The notes under the pieces were generated by a model that saw only the letters and a program-made list of their open reading frames with translations, ran no database searches and was not told the origin of the DNA. From JBCCCJ01 sp039029315 (lineage in GTDB: Bacteria > Bacteroidota > Bacteroidia > J057), in assembly GCA_039029315.1 (NCBI GenBank), contig JBCCGK010000046.1:19656-83655 (forward strand): 64,000 nucleotides of DNA, given 5' to 3'. The position numbers and the translations under genes are program-made. This document shows, piece by piece, positions 16,933-26,711 of this stretch. Positions within the stretch are counted from its first letter, which is position 1. The number at the start of each line of letters is the position of its first letter.

Positions 16933-19923
16933 TCAGTGATTTCTTCCTTTGCTTGTGCGTATATGTCTGCGCCACAACAGGAGCGCCATCATCAGCAAGC
17001 CAAAGAGGAGCAGCAGCCAGCTGTAGGGAAGACTGTTTCTGCCATAAGCAGGAAGAGGCTCCATATTTCCCATTGGAATCATTGCAGCCCAAAAAAACGG
17101 GTGGGCAAACATGTGATCCCTGCTATCAAGGATGGACAATTTGGCTTGTCTTAAGGCTTCCTGCTTGCTTTGCCCTTCTGCAAGTTGATGATAGAATTCT
17201 TGCATGAGCGAGGCTGTGGATTCATCATCTACCTGCCACAGACTGGCAATCACACTTTGGGCCCCTGAATAGGTGCAGGCACGAGCAAGACTTATAATGC
17301 CTTCTCCTTGCACAAGATTCCCGGTGCCTGTTTCACAAGCACTGAGTACTACCATATCAGCAGGTATGGACGTGAGGTAGACATCCAACATCCGGAATGG
17401 GCCATCTGCAAACATGATGTGAGAAAAACGTGGGTCCGACATGTCCAATGCTGCATGGCTGGAAATATGAATCAGAGGGTAGTTTGGTGCCAAATTCCTG
17501 AATGCTTCCGTGGTTGCGGCCTCATCTGACAGAAGTGTGCTTCTCCAATATCGGGAAATATAATCCGTTTCCTGCTGACTGAAAATCAATCTTGGATACT
17601 GCTCTGCCTGATCCTGCTCAGCAAATGGTCGGATAATCAATAGGTCCTGTTGTTGTTGTCGTGTGTAGGATCTGGGCGGTGGTTCCGCAAGCAATCTGGA
17701 AGAATGCGCATAGGATATGCCATATTTGTTGATCAAATAGTCAAAATCCCCATAGCGAGTCTGGTGTTTGGGTTTTTGATACAAGAGTGCATCAAACGGT
17801 AGATTGGCCAGGGCTCCATCCGGGACAATGATCAGGTGTTCAGGAAGATCTCTTTCCTCCAGAGGAAGTATCAGCCGTTGGTAAAGGCGGGAGCCATATT
17901 CAATAATTTGTTGCGCTGAGACTTGTTTCAGGGAATCGAGTTGAGCGCAAAGCGGGCCAGATGACGATTTGGCACACTGGATGTTCATCAACCAATATTG
18001 CTGAAGGCCATTTCGGAACAATTGAATCCAGCTCGCCAGAGAATCGCTATTTCCTAACGCCTGCCAGTGCAGTTCATCCTGCATCAACACGAAGGCCCCC
18101 AATTGACCCTGATACACCACATATTCGATCACTGCGCTCTCTGGATGCTCCATGAGAAAGGATTCTCGTAGATGATCATATCCCATGGTAGGCAATCTTG
18201 AGTAGGAAGGTGTCAATTCTGTCAGTTGGTCGAGCAGAGATCGATACAAACTTCTGGTTCGGAAGAGTTGCTTTTCCAGGACTTCCTTTTGCTCATTGGT
18301 CTGAGAGAGATGGCTGTCAAATGATTGTTTTTCCAGTTCGATGATTTGGCTTCGAAGCAACCGCTCCTGAAGTTTAAGAGAATCCGGGATGTTGTCTTCC
18401 TGCAATTCAGCATGTTGATGTAGCGTGAGCAACAAAGCAAATGATTTGGCCTTCTCAACGATTCTGAAAGCATCGACCAGATATTGAAAGTCTCCTGTCA
18501 TGAGGTACATGTCCAGATAGCCAAGCAGAATCTCATCAAAATATAGACGACCATTTTCATTCCATTGCAAAATGGAGGGTTCCATTCTGGGAAGATTCCT
18601 AACCATATCCATGAGTTTTTCCTCTGCTCTGTAGGTGTCATAAGCAGTCTTCATCATGGGGAGCGATTGACGCACCTTGGCCTTTTGTCGTAAGATGCGG
18701 GCCTTCCCCTTGAATGCCTGAAGGCAAAGACCGCCATTGTGGTAGTATTCAGGCTTGACAGGATTGGCCTGAAGGCTGGTATCTGTAAAAGGATCAATCT
18801 GACTGATCAGGACCTGCTGGTATTGCTGCACAGCCTTGTCCAGACTGTCCTGTTTTTCATATATTTCTGCCAGACGTAACGGAATAACACCAGCATAGTA
18901 CCGCTTGTCGCTCTCCCGAAGATATCTTGTGACAAAATCTGATCGATAATATGCCTTCAAAAAGGCAAGAGCTTCCTCATTCGTGCGAATGGTTCGCCTC
19001 CAATTCTGATCTTTGAATATATCCAGAATGGCCGTTTGATATGTATGGGCTGCCTGAATCATGTTTCCCATTTTCCAATAAGCCAGGGCAATATGCTGCT
19101 GGATCTGCCAGCGATGAGGATGTGCCTCTCCCAACGCTAGGGTGAAACAAGAATCTGATTTTTCGAAGTCTTCAATAGCCTTTTTGTGAAGGTCATCATA
19201 ACTATTGCGTAGATCTCCCCGATTGTAATAGGCTCGGGCAAACCGATCTGGAGGCGCATCATTCAATTCATGAATCTTGATGGCTTGATTCAAATAATTC
19301 ATCGCCTGATTCACATCTCCAAGACGGGAGTAGATCATCTGAATATTGTTGTATATAGGACCGAGTCTGAGGTTGTTCTCCCCCCATAGTTCTATAGCAG
19401 TCTCGGCAGCTAGTCTATAATGTGTCAGGGATTTGGCTTTGTCATCCCGAATGGTGTAGACCATTGCCAAGTTGTTGTGCATGACAACGGTTTCGAGTGG
19501 CAGACTGTCCTGATTGAATTGCATGCGTCGTTCTACTTCCTTGAGGTCAGGAAAAGCTTCTTCATACTTCTCCTGGTGCAGATAAGCCGTTGCCCTTAGA
19601 TTGTAGAGCGTAATAAAATGCCGATGCGTACTATCCAGATGTTCAAAAGCTGCTGCCAATCCCTGCTCAGCATAGGATCGGGAAAGCTCATATTGATATT
19701 GATGACGCGTATATCTGCCAAGTCTGTGGTAGCAGAGAACATGCTGGTCCCAATCAGAAGCTTGTTCAGTTTGTTCCAGGGCGAAGAGGAGATGATGCAT
19801 GGCACTGTCATAGACCCTCAATGCTCCAAAAGAATCTGCGATGGCAAGATGATCCACCTGAGCAGACAGTCGGAGAGATCCGACTACAGCAAGGAAACTA
19901 CAGAACCAGAATATTCTTGCCAT
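16933..19923 (-). CDS. TPR-CHAT protease-like protein, membrane anchored at the C-terminus
   Basis: From the ATG at 19923 the protein is 996 aa: a signal peptide (MARIFWFCSFLAVVGSLRLSAQ), a long TPR region (about 30-450), a coiled-coil-like helical stretch, then a CHAT (caspase HetF-associated) domain with its likely catalytic dyad His823 (HISSHAAL) and Cys863 (VVLSACETG). A TM helix (about 967-985) and a basic tail RRHIRTSKGRNH follow. The topology therefore places the TPR and CHAT domains in the periplasm. CHAT domains are caspase-like cysteine proteases; TPRs usually sense or recruit partners. No partner is encoded beside it. A GTG at 20013 would extend the frame 30 residues into a palindromic repeat and is rejected as the start. 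Confidence 0.87.
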   Translation of the reverse strand: MARIFWFCSFLAVVGSLRLSAQVDHLAIADSFGALRVYDSAMHHLLFALEQTEQASDWDQHVLCYHRLGRYTRHQYQYELSRSYAEQGLAAAFEHLDSTHRHFITLYNLRATAYLHQEKYEEAFPDLKEVERRMQFNQDSLPLETVVMHNNLAMVYTIRDDKAKSLTHYRLAAETAIELWGENNLRLGPIYNNIQMIYSRLGDVNQAMNYLNQAIKIHELNDAPPDRFARAYYNRGDLRNSYDDLHKKAIEDFEKSDSCFTLALGEAHPHRWQIQQHIALAYWKMGNMIQAAHTYQTAILDIFKDQNWRRTIRTNEEALAFLKAYYRSDFVTRYLRESDKRYYAGVIPLRLAEIYEKQDSLDKAVQQYQQVLISQIDPFTDTSLQANPVKPEYYHNGGLCLQAFKGKARILRQKAKVRQSLPMMKTAYDTYRAEEKLMDMVRNLPRMEPSILQWNENGRLYFDEILLGYLDMYLMTGDFQYLVDAFRIVEKAKSFALLLTLHQHAELQEDNIPDSLKLQERLLRSQIIELEKQSFDSHLSQTNEQKEVLEKQLFRTRSLYRSLLDQLTELTPSYSRLPTMGYDHLRESFLMEHPESAVIEYVVYQGQLGAFVLMQDELHWQALGNSDSLASWIQLFRNGLQQYWLMNIQCAKSSSGPLCAQLDSLKQVSAQQIIEYGSRLYQRLILPLEERDLPEHLIIVPDGALANLPFDALLYQKPKHQTRYGDFDYLINKYGISYAHSSRLLAEPPPRSYTRQQQQDLLIIRPFAEQDQAEQYPRLIFSQQETDYISRYWRSTLLSDEAATTEAFRNLAPNYPLIHISSHAALDMSDPRFSHIMFADGPFRMLDVYLTSIPADMVVLSACETGTGNLVQGEGIISLARACTYSGAQSVIASLWQVDDESTASLMQEFYHQLAEGQSKQEALRQAKLSILDSRDHMFAHPFFWAAMIPMGNMEPLPAYGRNSLPYSWLLLLFGLLMMALLLWRRHIRTSKGRNH

Positions 19924-20096
19924 TTCTAAGAGACTGTTTTGAAATCTGTCACTTATTTTTTGTATGCGTCTTTTTTCCTCATTCAGTGGCTTTTTTTGTT
20001 CCCATAGCACCACTATGAGGACAAAAAAGAGCCTTGTCTGAGAAAAAAATACACCCTAAAAATTCTCAGTACACATTCCCAAACAGTCTCTAAGAA
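19924..20096. mobile_element. Palindromic MITE-like repeat immediately upstream of the CHAT gene
   Basis: The ends TTCTAAGAGACTGTTT (19924-19939) and AAACAGTCTCTAAGAA (20081-20096) are inverted repeats with one mismatch. The inner arms, GTCTTTTTTCCTC and the reverse of GAGCCTTGTCTGAG, partly continue the pairing. No protein is encoded. The right arm recurs in direct orientation at 63655-63725 with about 90% identity by eye, so this is a dispersed family. It abuts the CHAT start codon and may supply or separate its promoter. Confidence 0.65.
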
Positions 20097-20172
20097 TGAA
20101 ACGCAATTGTCAATCCACTGCGTATATTGGTTCCGAAAATAGGCAATTCTCCTGAGTTGTGCTATGGATCAC

Positions 20173-22833
20173 TTACCGCAAAAAGCGATACGTCCACTTA
20201 AGCAAAAAGATGTTTCTGCCTTGTTCTCCCACCAGATATTGCCTAAAACTGGGCAAGAAGGCCGTTTCTGGATCACCAAATTGGGTGTTGGCCTGGGTCC
20301 AGACCAGATAGAATTCTGAGCCTGGAATGTACTCCCATCTTAACACCAGATTGGAGCGAAACTGGATGAAATTGAAATCTGGTTTCCGAAAGTGGCAACT
20401 GGCACAATCGATAGAGCCATCTCGGTTTTCGTCTAAAAGAAAAGAAGAGGATTCTGGTGCATAGATCAAGCGATCTCCCAACAATTCATGCCGATCTTCA
20501 TAGAACGCCAATGGATTTGTGATGATCTTGAAGTCTGAATAGATGCCCTGCGTAATGAATGGCTGACCGTAATACTGGATGGTGAGATTGGGAGTAATAT
20601 TGATATTGGCTCTGGCCGTGAGACTGTATGTCTTCTGATCAATCGCTCCTCCGATATAGGTGCCTCCCTGATCTGTCTGAAAGGTGGTGATGTGCTGATA
20701 TTCACGAGCAAATCGGTTAAAAGAAGGAGACAGGGAGAAATTGATGGCATTGGTTGGCTGGAAATTTACTGATAAGCTATACCCTCTGGATTTGACAAAG
20801 TTCCGCTGGCTATTGTAGTAATTCACGTTGAGGTTGACATTGACAGCTTTGCGGCGATCACTGTTGATATAGGTGAAAAATCCCGTACCAATTGGTCGTC
20901 TGAGGGCCGGACCACCGAACAAGGCGCGGGTAGAGATATCCAGCAATTCCTTGAAGACACCGCCACCTGCGCTCCAGAAATTTTTGAACATGCCATGCAC
21001 ATTGGTACTCACATTTCTGTTGAGCGCATTGCCACCAAAATCCCAGCCAAGGGTTTGATTGTAGTTCCATCTGGCATTTCGAAAAACACTAAAAGGTTGT
21101 TGAATATTCAGGCCACCCCAGAAAAAATGACTGACCATATCTGTGTTCTGCATGAACCCCACATCATTGAGCTCCAGCTTGGGAGAACGCCAGGTAAGTC
21201 CGGTTTGGAAGCGCCATTTTCCCCCATACTTGGCAACATGCATGCTGCCCCCATGCCCAGTGAGACTGGTCGCAGAAGTATCTACTCCCAGATGATCTAC
21301 ACCAGGGCGAAGGAAGGAATGTACAAAGTTGGTTTGAGTTCGATAAATGGAAGATTTGGTCCCTGCGACCTGACTTAAAACGACCCGGCCTCCTACTTCC
21401 CAATTCTGATTGTCCCATTTGTGCAGGACATCAGCCCCTCCCGTCAGGGCCTGCTGATTCAGCATATCAGCCAATCCAGTTCCATTCAGTCGTCGTTGCG
21501 TTGAGGTCAGGATTCCTCCCACTACGGTATTTCCCCCATCAAAATCCTGGGTCACGCGTCCGACAAAATAATTGGTCAGTGGTTCGACGGTTTCCTTTCT
21601 TTTGCCATCGAGGCCTTCGATCTGTGCATACTCCTGTTGCGTCAGACTTTCCAGAATGCCAATGGCCAGTCCTTTTTGGGTTTTTCCAGAAAACTTCGCC
21701 GCGCCAAGGATGGTGGTGTTTTGTGGAACATCCCCATATTCTCCCCCCCTGAGGCGCGGATTGCTCGATGGAGGGCCCCCTATCCGGCGAGAATAGAAGA
21801 GGTTGTCAGAGTTGAAATTGCCTGTCTGGGCATTGGTGACCTGATAATTGAAGAGGTTGTTGTTCTCAATGAAAAATGGACGACGTTCCTGAAAAAATAT
21901 TTCAAATCCATCCAGGCGAACTTGTGAAGGATCTGCTTCCACCTGGCCAAAATCCGGATTGATGGTGAAATCCAAGACCAAATCGTTGGTAACACCGATC
22001 TTTCCATCTATTCCGGCACTTGCCCGTTGTGCATTGCCTTTTTCAAAAAAAGGATTGCCAAGGATTTTTGGAAAAGTCTCCAATTGACCAGAGACATAGG
22101 GTTGGAGTTCGACCAGCCGCTGGGGCTTGATGTCTTTGAGGCCATGTAACTCGCCAAATCCACTCACCCAATAAGGTGCCTGATTGGGAATGTATTGCCA
22201 GACAGATCGACTTTCTTGCCTGAAATCTCGTCGTGTGAACTGAATGCCCCAAACCTGTTCTTTTTCATCACTGAATCGGATTTGGCTGAAAGGAATTCGA
22301 ACTTCAGCTACCCAACCCAGAGCGTCTACCCGAGTCTTGAGAAACCAAATCGGATTCCAGTTGGTGTCCCAGTTGTTGCCATTGTTGCTGATAAATTCAT
22401 CTCCTTTGACCCCGGCCACTGTGGCGGTAAAGGAAAAAGCCGTTCGGAGGTCCCGATAGCTGTCAATATTGATTTCCACCCAATCTCCTTCAAATCCATC
22501 TCGCCGACTCATTCGCTTCACAATGCTGTCGGGAGAACTGTCATAGCATCGATAGGCGATATAGAGATTTTTATCATCATACAGGATTTTGAAAGCTGTA
22601 TTCTGGGTCGCTTTTCCCTTGTCAACAGGGCTTCGTTGAATGAAGCCATCTCCCCACTCAACCTGTTCCCAGGCGGGATCATCGAGCTTTCCATCGAGTA
22701 CCGGGGGCTCCTGAAGAATGCGTTGGGTGTGGTATTGTTTTTTGGGGATTTCTGCCTCTCCATTGGAGGATTGTGCATAAGATCGCAGGCCTATCAGGAG
22801 AAGGAAGCAAATACTCAGACTGATTCGAATCAT
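20173..22833 (-). CDS. DUF5916 outer-membrane protein with CBM9-like N-terminus
   Basis: The 886-aa protein starts at MIRISLSICFLLLIGLRSYAQ, a clear signal peptide; the frame upstream to 22980 adds non-signal sequence. Residues about 30-230 form a family-9 carbohydrate-binding-like domain (PPVLDGKLDDPAWE, DDKNLYIAYRCYD, WVAEVRIPFSQIRF). The rest is the DUF5916 region (FTINPDFGQVEADPSQVRLDGFEIFFQERRPFFIE), rich in alternating hydrophobic strands and glycines that suit a beta-barrel. A CASCHF sequence near the C-terminus (SIDCASCHF) resembles a heme-c motif but lies in a strand-rich loop. Such proteins are common in Bacteroidota; their function is unknown, probably surface binding of polymers. 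Confidence 0.82.
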   Translation of the reverse strand: MIRISLSICFLLLIGLRSYAQSSNGEAEIPKKQYHTQRILQEPPVLDGKLDDPAWEQVEWGDGFIQRSPVDKGKATQNTAFKILYDDKNLYIAYRCYDSSPDSIVKRMSRRDGFEGDWVEINIDSYRDLRTAFSFTATVAGVKGDEFISNNGNNWDTNWNPIWFLKTRVDALGWVAEVRIPFSQIRFSDEKEQVWGIQFTRRDFRQESRSVWQYIPNQAPYWVSGFGELHGLKDIKPQRLVELQPYVSGQLETFPKILGNPFFEKGNAQRASAGIDGKIGVTNDLVLDFTINPDFGQVEADPSQVRLDGFEIFFQERRPFFIENNNLFNYQVTNAQTGNFNSDNLFYSRRIGGPPSSNPRLRGGEYGDVPQNTTILGAAKFSGKTQKGLAIGILESLTQQEYAQIEGLDGKRKETVEPLTNYFVGRVTQDFDGGNTVVGGILTSTQRRLNGTGLADMLNQQALTGGADVLHKWDNQNWEVGGRVVLSQVAGTKSSIYRTQTNFVHSFLRPGVDHLGVDTSATSLTGHGGSMHVAKYGGKWRFQTGLTWRSPKLELNDVGFMQNTDMVSHFFWGGLNIQQPFSVFRNARWNYNQTLGWDFGGNALNRNVSTNVHGMFKNFWSAGGGVFKELLDISTRALFGGPALRRPIGTGFFTYINSDRRKAVNVNLNVNYYNSQRNFVKSRGYSLSVNFQPTNAINFSLSPSFNRFAREYQHITTFQTDQGGTYIGGAIDQKTYSLTARANINITPNLTIQYYGQPFITQGIYSDFKIITNPLAFYEDRHELLGDRLIYAPESSSFLLDENRDGSIDCASCHFRKPDFNFIQFRSNLVLRWEYIPGSEFYLVWTQANTQFGDPETAFLPSFRQYLVGEQGRNIFLLKWTYRFLR

Positions 22834-23143
22834 TGAGGTAGCAAATTGATATGCTTTAGATACTCCAATGAACCAATTGGGTTGACAAAAGCGGCGTACA
22901 GGATCACTTTTTCGCAATTTTGCCCCCACACTGATGTTTTGAACAAACATTGACCAAAGATTGAACTGGATTGTGAGCAAAACCAGTCTCTACTTTTGAG
23001 CCATTCTATGATCATAGCATGTCAATGAACTCATTCTCTGGCTGACACTGTATCCTGACAACACCTTTTCCCTTTCCCTGAGCAGGTTCAAATGAATCTG
23101 GACAATCACCTGTGTTCATTGTTTATGTTTAATCCAATATGTC
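22834..23143. other. 310-bp divergent intergenic region
   Basis: It separates the DUF5916 gene (minus) from an unknown gene (plus). No credible ORF or RNA is seen. A 12-bp perfect palindrome CTATGATCATAG at 23006-23017 is the only notable site and could be an operator for either gene. Confidence 0.5.
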
Positions 23144-24160
23144 ATGCAAATAGCAACCACCACCCTAAACCCTCATGCAATCAGTCGTTTTCGCAGCATT
23201 CGCCAATCATTCGCTGAGCTGGATCCTCGTCTGTCTGATCTTGTCGCCAATATGGATAAGATCGTCGAATTGCTGGAATCCAATCGCCTCAAACTCGCTG
23301 GTGATCAGATCAAAGAATTAATGGTATCGACCCAACAGATGGCAGGAATAAGCCTGGGATTGAGTGATCTTGTTCCGCTTTTCGATCTTGTCTTTTGTGA
23401 CATCCTTGTCAATCTGATTCCTCTTTCAGAGGTCTTTTCTGATGCTTGTTCTTTCGCTTTGGCGATTCAGGATCGCTTTGATTTTATGGTATTGGATCAG
23501 ATATCAGATCGGCCCATTCCTGTAGATGTCAGTAAGACGATGGATCGTCTGAATCAATTGATCCACCACTACCAACTGTCTTCCCCTCAACGTGGAGAGG
23601 GATGGGGCTTGATCGATCAAGCCGGCAGGTGTGCCATTGTCCCAACTCCTGCAGATTTGGAGAGACAGGTTGCCAGAACAGACTTGCTTGCCAAACTCGG
23701 AACCACCTTTTCTCAGATGGAAGGAGATACCCTTTCCCGCTCTCAGCTCAATGAATTATTCGGAACCATTCTTCTCAGTAAACCTTCGATTTGTCCGATC
23801 CCTGAACTCGCTCCGATCTTCCAGATTATGATTCTGTTGGGAGGAAAAAAGCCCAAAATGTTCTTCGAACATCCAATCGAATTCACCTTGCCTGGCAATT
23901 TCACTCTGGTCAGTATTTTAGAAAACTTGATCCGGAACAAAAAAACTCAGGTCAAGGATCTGGATAGAAATGCCAAACGATTGGATGCCTTGACAGCACT
24001 GGAACTGGAGATGGTCAAGGCGACACTTGACAAGGTTCTCAAGGATATGAAGATTTTGAAAGCATTTGAAAAGGCCAAAAAGAATCCTGATTACATCAAG
24101 GCAAGTATTCGGCGCGTCTTCAATATTCCTCCTTTATCTATGACTACAGTTCCCAAGTAG
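23144..24160 (+). CDS. Unknown 338-aa cytoplasmic protein
   Basis: The ATG at 23144 opens an uninterrupted 338-codon frame with codon usage like its neighbours. No signal peptide is present. A helical segment FDLVFCDILVNLIPLSEVF (about 80-100) is hydrophobic but interrupted by charges and is not a clear membrane helix. The C-terminal third (LDRNAKRLDALTALELEMVKATLDKVLKDMKILKAFEKAKK) is strongly amphipathic and probably coiled coil. I recognise no family. A strong hairpin at 24305-24359 follows. It stands alone between divergent DUF5916 and a T9SS gene. Confidence 0.75.
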   Translation: MQIATTTLNPHAISRFRSIRQSFAELDPRLSDLVANMDKIVELLESNRLKLAGDQIKELMVSTQQMAGISLGLSDLVPLFDLVFCDILVNLIPLSEVFSDACSFALAIQDRFDFMVLDQISDRPIPVDVSKTMDRLNQLIHHYQLSSPQRGEGWGLIDQAGRCAIVPTPADLERQVARTDLLAKLGTTFSQMEGDTLSRSQLNELFGTILLSKPSICPIPELAPIFQIMILLGGKKPKMFFEHPIEFTLPGNFTLVSILENLIRNKKTQVKDLDRNAKRLDALTALELEMVKATLDKVLKDMKILKAFEKAKKNPDYIKASIRRVFNIPPLSMTTVPK

Positions 24161-24304
24161 GTGGGGGGAGACTGTGAATCTATGGGTTTTAGGGAAAAAA
24201 TGTACGCATACAGCCATCTCTACCCTTATGTCCTCTATTTCCTTTAGTCCAAATCTCACATTCAGACCACCCACTTATGTACCTAAAGTTCCTTTTTTAA
24301 TTAG

Positions 24305-24359
24305 GCAAGGCGCACCATGGGACCCCAGCATGCTTGGGCCATGATCTTTTGCGCCTTGC
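24305..24359. terminator. Hairpin with 10-bp stem between two plus-strand genes
   Basis: GCAAGGCGCA (24305-24314) pairs perfectly with TGCGCCTTGC (24350-24359), and the loop contains a smaller CCCCAGCATGCTTGGG-type stem. It follows the unknown gene and precedes the FG-GAP gene. It lacks a U-tract, so it may be a REP-like element rather than a simple terminator. Confidence 0.45.
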
Positions 24360-24388
24360 AATTCTGAACCCTTCATAATTTTTCAATC

Positions 24389-25879
24389 ATGTCTGATAAA
24401 TACCTTCTTACTTTTGCGCTTTCTCTATTTGTAGGATCTACTCTTTTCGCCCAACTCAATGAAGTGAAGCTCACAACCAGCGATGGGGCGGAACGACATC
24501 GATTTGGTTCGGCTGTCGCTCTTTATGGAAATGTTGCCGCCATCGCTGCCGGGAACAAAGACCTTGGCAATGGCGCTTTTGGCGCTGTATACCTATTCGA
24601 GAACATAAATGGAACATGGACAGAAACGCAAATGCTGGAACCAGACGGGTCCAGACCAATTGTCTCTTTTGGCTCTGGTCTGGCTCTCTGGCAGAACAGG
24701 CTTGCGATAGGTGCCCAAGCTGATAGTGTCCTGTTCCCCAATGATGGAAGTGTGTATCTCTACGAACAAAGCGGCAATCAGTGGGTGCCTTCGGATACCC
24801 TCACGGCTGTAGATGGAAAAGACGGAGACCGATTAGGGACTTCTGTTGCGATGTGGGGAAGTGAGATCATCGCTGGGGCGCCTCTGGATGATGATATGGG
24901 AACCAACAATACCGGATCTGCTTACATCTTTTCTTTCAATGGCAATGGGTGGACCCAGACAGAAATATTTGCACCAGATCCAGATGATGAAGATCGATTT
25001 GGGGAGACTGTCGCGATGAGTGCACAGTATGCTATGGTTTATTCTAGTGGAGATGATGATGTTGCCTCGGCAAGTGGAGCCGTCTATGTCTTCGAAAATA
25101 CTGGATCGACCTGGACCTATTCACAAAAACTCAAGGCCAGTGATGCTCAGCAGACCGCACAATTTGGGATCTCAATAGACATTGATGGAGATAGAGCCAT
25201 TATAGGAGCGGATGCACATGGTGGGGGGAATGAAGGGGCCGCCTATGTGTTTCAGAAAACAGATACGGCAGGATGGGTGGAAGTAGACAAGATTGTCTCT
25301 TCGGATTTGGGAGCGAGTGACTTTTTCGGCCATGCGGTAGCGGTTCAGGAAGATACGCTTCTGATCTCAGCTTCCGGGGATAGCGACAATGTGACCTTTG
25401 GGGGGGCCTTGTATCGATTTGTGCACAATGGCACAAGTTGGGATGAAACAAAAATTGTCCCATCTGATGTGGCGATGAGCGATTTTTTTGGAACTGCAGT
25501 GGCCCTCGATTCTGGCTATTATTTCTGTACAGCACAGACATCTGACGAATTGGGTTTTGACAGTGGCAAAGGGTATGTATTCAAAGAAGCAGGGACAGCG
25601 ATGGCGATTGCTCCTGAATTGCTTCTGGAAGATTTTCAGCTATTTCCCAATCCGGCCAGAGATGCGGTGCAAGTGTCTTTTCAGATGCAGGAGAGACATC
25701 CTTTGGAGATCCAATTGCTGAATGGACAAGGCCAATTGGTCTATGTCCGTAAGATCAGGCACCCGCTGGGGCAGCATGACATGACGATCCAAACTTCGGA
25801 TCTGCCAGCGGGCTTGTACGTGCTCCGCATTCACAGCAATCAGCATTCAGTTGCGCATAAACTTCTGATTGGACAATAG
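24389..25879 (+). CDS. FG-GAP-repeat T9SS secreted protein
   Basis: The 496-aa protein has a signal peptide (LLTFALSLFVGSTLFA) followed by seven or so repeats of the pattern D-x-x-x-x-D-x-F-G-x-(S/T)-V-A and GAVY-(L/V)-FE, for example DGAERHRFGSAVALYG, DEDRFGETVAMS and ASDFFGHAVAV. These are the FG-GAP blades of an integrin-alpha-type beta-propeller. A T9SS sorting domain starts at about FQLFPNPARDAVQVSF and ends HKLLIGQ. It is presumably a cell-surface or released protein with a binding role. It is followed after 8 bp by an SRPBCC gene on the same strand. Confidence 0.87.
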   Translation: MSDKYLLTFALSLFVGSTLFAQLNEVKLTTSDGAERHRFGSAVALYGNVAAIAAGNKDLGNGAFGAVYLFENINGTWTETQMLEPDGSRPIVSFGSGLALWQNRLAIGAQADSVLFPNDGSVYLYEQSGNQWVPSDTLTAVDGKDGDRLGTSVAMWGSEIIAGAPLDDDMGTNNTGSAYIFSFNGNGWTQTEIFAPDPDDEDRFGETVAMSAQYAMVYSSGDDDVASASGAVYVFENTGSTWTYSQKLKASDAQQTAQFGISIDIDGDRAIIGADAHGGGNEGAAYVFQKTDTAGWVEVDKIVSSDLGASDFFGHAVAVQEDTLLISASGDSDNVTFGGALYRFVHNGTSWDETKIVPSDVAMSDFFGTAVALDSGYYFCTAQTSDELGFDSGKGYVFKEAGTAMAIAPELLLEDFQLFPNPARDAVQVSFQMQERHPLEIQLLNGQGQLVYVRKIRHPLGQHDMTIQTSDLPAGLYVLRIHSNQHSVAHKLLIGQ

Positions 25880-25887
25880 AAAATCCC

Positions 25888-26439
25888 ATGTCTGTACACG
25901 AATATCACTTCCTCACCAAATGGCGTCTGGAGGCTTCCCCTGAAGTTGTCTATCGTACCCTGGAAGATGTCGAACAATTGGCAGTCTGGTGGCCATCTGT
26001 CTATCTGGATGTGAAGGTCCTGAAGCCTGGAGGCGAGCGGGGCATCGGCAAGGAAGTCGCCTTGTACACCAAAGGTTGGCTGCCTTATACCCTGAAATGG
26101 CAATTCACTGTCACTGAAGCAGCGTTTCCGAAGGGATACAGTCTGCGTGCGAATGGAGATTTCGCTGGAACGGGAACCTGGACATTTACCCCTTTGGCAG
26201 ATGGATATACTGAAGCCGTTTATGATTGGCGAATCAGCGCAGAGAAACCGATTCTGAAGTACCTCTCTTTTCTCATGAAACCCCTCTTCTCTGCCAATCA
26301 CCACTGGGCGATGCGCAAAGGGGATGAAAGCCTGAAACTGGAACTTCAGCGGCGATTGAACCCTGATCGGATTGGTCAGATTCCCGGACCTCCGCCCCCA
26401 ACATTTCCGCATAATCTTACCAATAACACAGTCTTTTGA
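25888..26439 (+). CDS. SRPBCC (START/polyketide-cyclase-like) domain protein
   Basis: A 183-aa soluble protein with the SRPBCC helix-grip layout: an N-terminal strand (YHFLTKWRLEASPEVVYRTLEDVEQLAVWW), the central WQFTVTEAAFPKGYSLRANGDFAGTGTW strand region, and a long C-terminal helix (HHWAMRKGDESLKLELQRRL). Members bind hydrophobic ligands in a deep cavity and may act as cyclases, hydrolases or transporters; the ligand cannot be predicted. It sits 8 bp after the FG-GAP gene, so it is probably co-transcribed with it despite its unrelated, cytoplasmic nature. Confidence 0.82.
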   Translation: MSVHEYHFLTKWRLEASPEVVYRTLEDVEQLAVWWPSVYLDVKVLKPGGERGIGKEVALYTKGWLPYTLKWQFTVTEAAFPKGYSLRANGDFAGTGTWTFTPLADGYTEAVYDWRISAEKPILKYLSFLMKPLFSANHHWAMRKGDESLKLELQRRLNPDRIGQIPGPPPPTFPHNLTNNTVF

Positions 26440-26711
26440 CGGTTGCTCAACTGCTATAGGGTAACGCAACATAAGTTTTTTCTTATTGCCCCCTCATACA
26501 CAAAACAATCAATTCCCCAATGGCCTTTTCTCCTGGAAAGCAGAAATATGATCGCTAATCCGAACGCTTGAAGGGGATGACAAGTGAAAAGGGGGGTCTG
26601 CAACGTATCAAAAAAATTCATGTTACAGCATGCTAACCCAGACAGCTTGGCAAGGCTATTGAACCTGGTCCAAAGAATGATTTAAACACAATTTACCTAC
26701 TCAATTTTTCA

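Noticed and set aside
20014..20043. GTG start extending the CHAT protein
   Set aside because: It would place 30 residues inside the palindromic repeat and remove the signal peptide from the N-terminus.
20388..20405. CASCHF heme-like motif in the DUF5916 protein
   Set aside because: It is a lone CxxCH in a barrel loop and is not supported by neighbouring heme-handling sequence.
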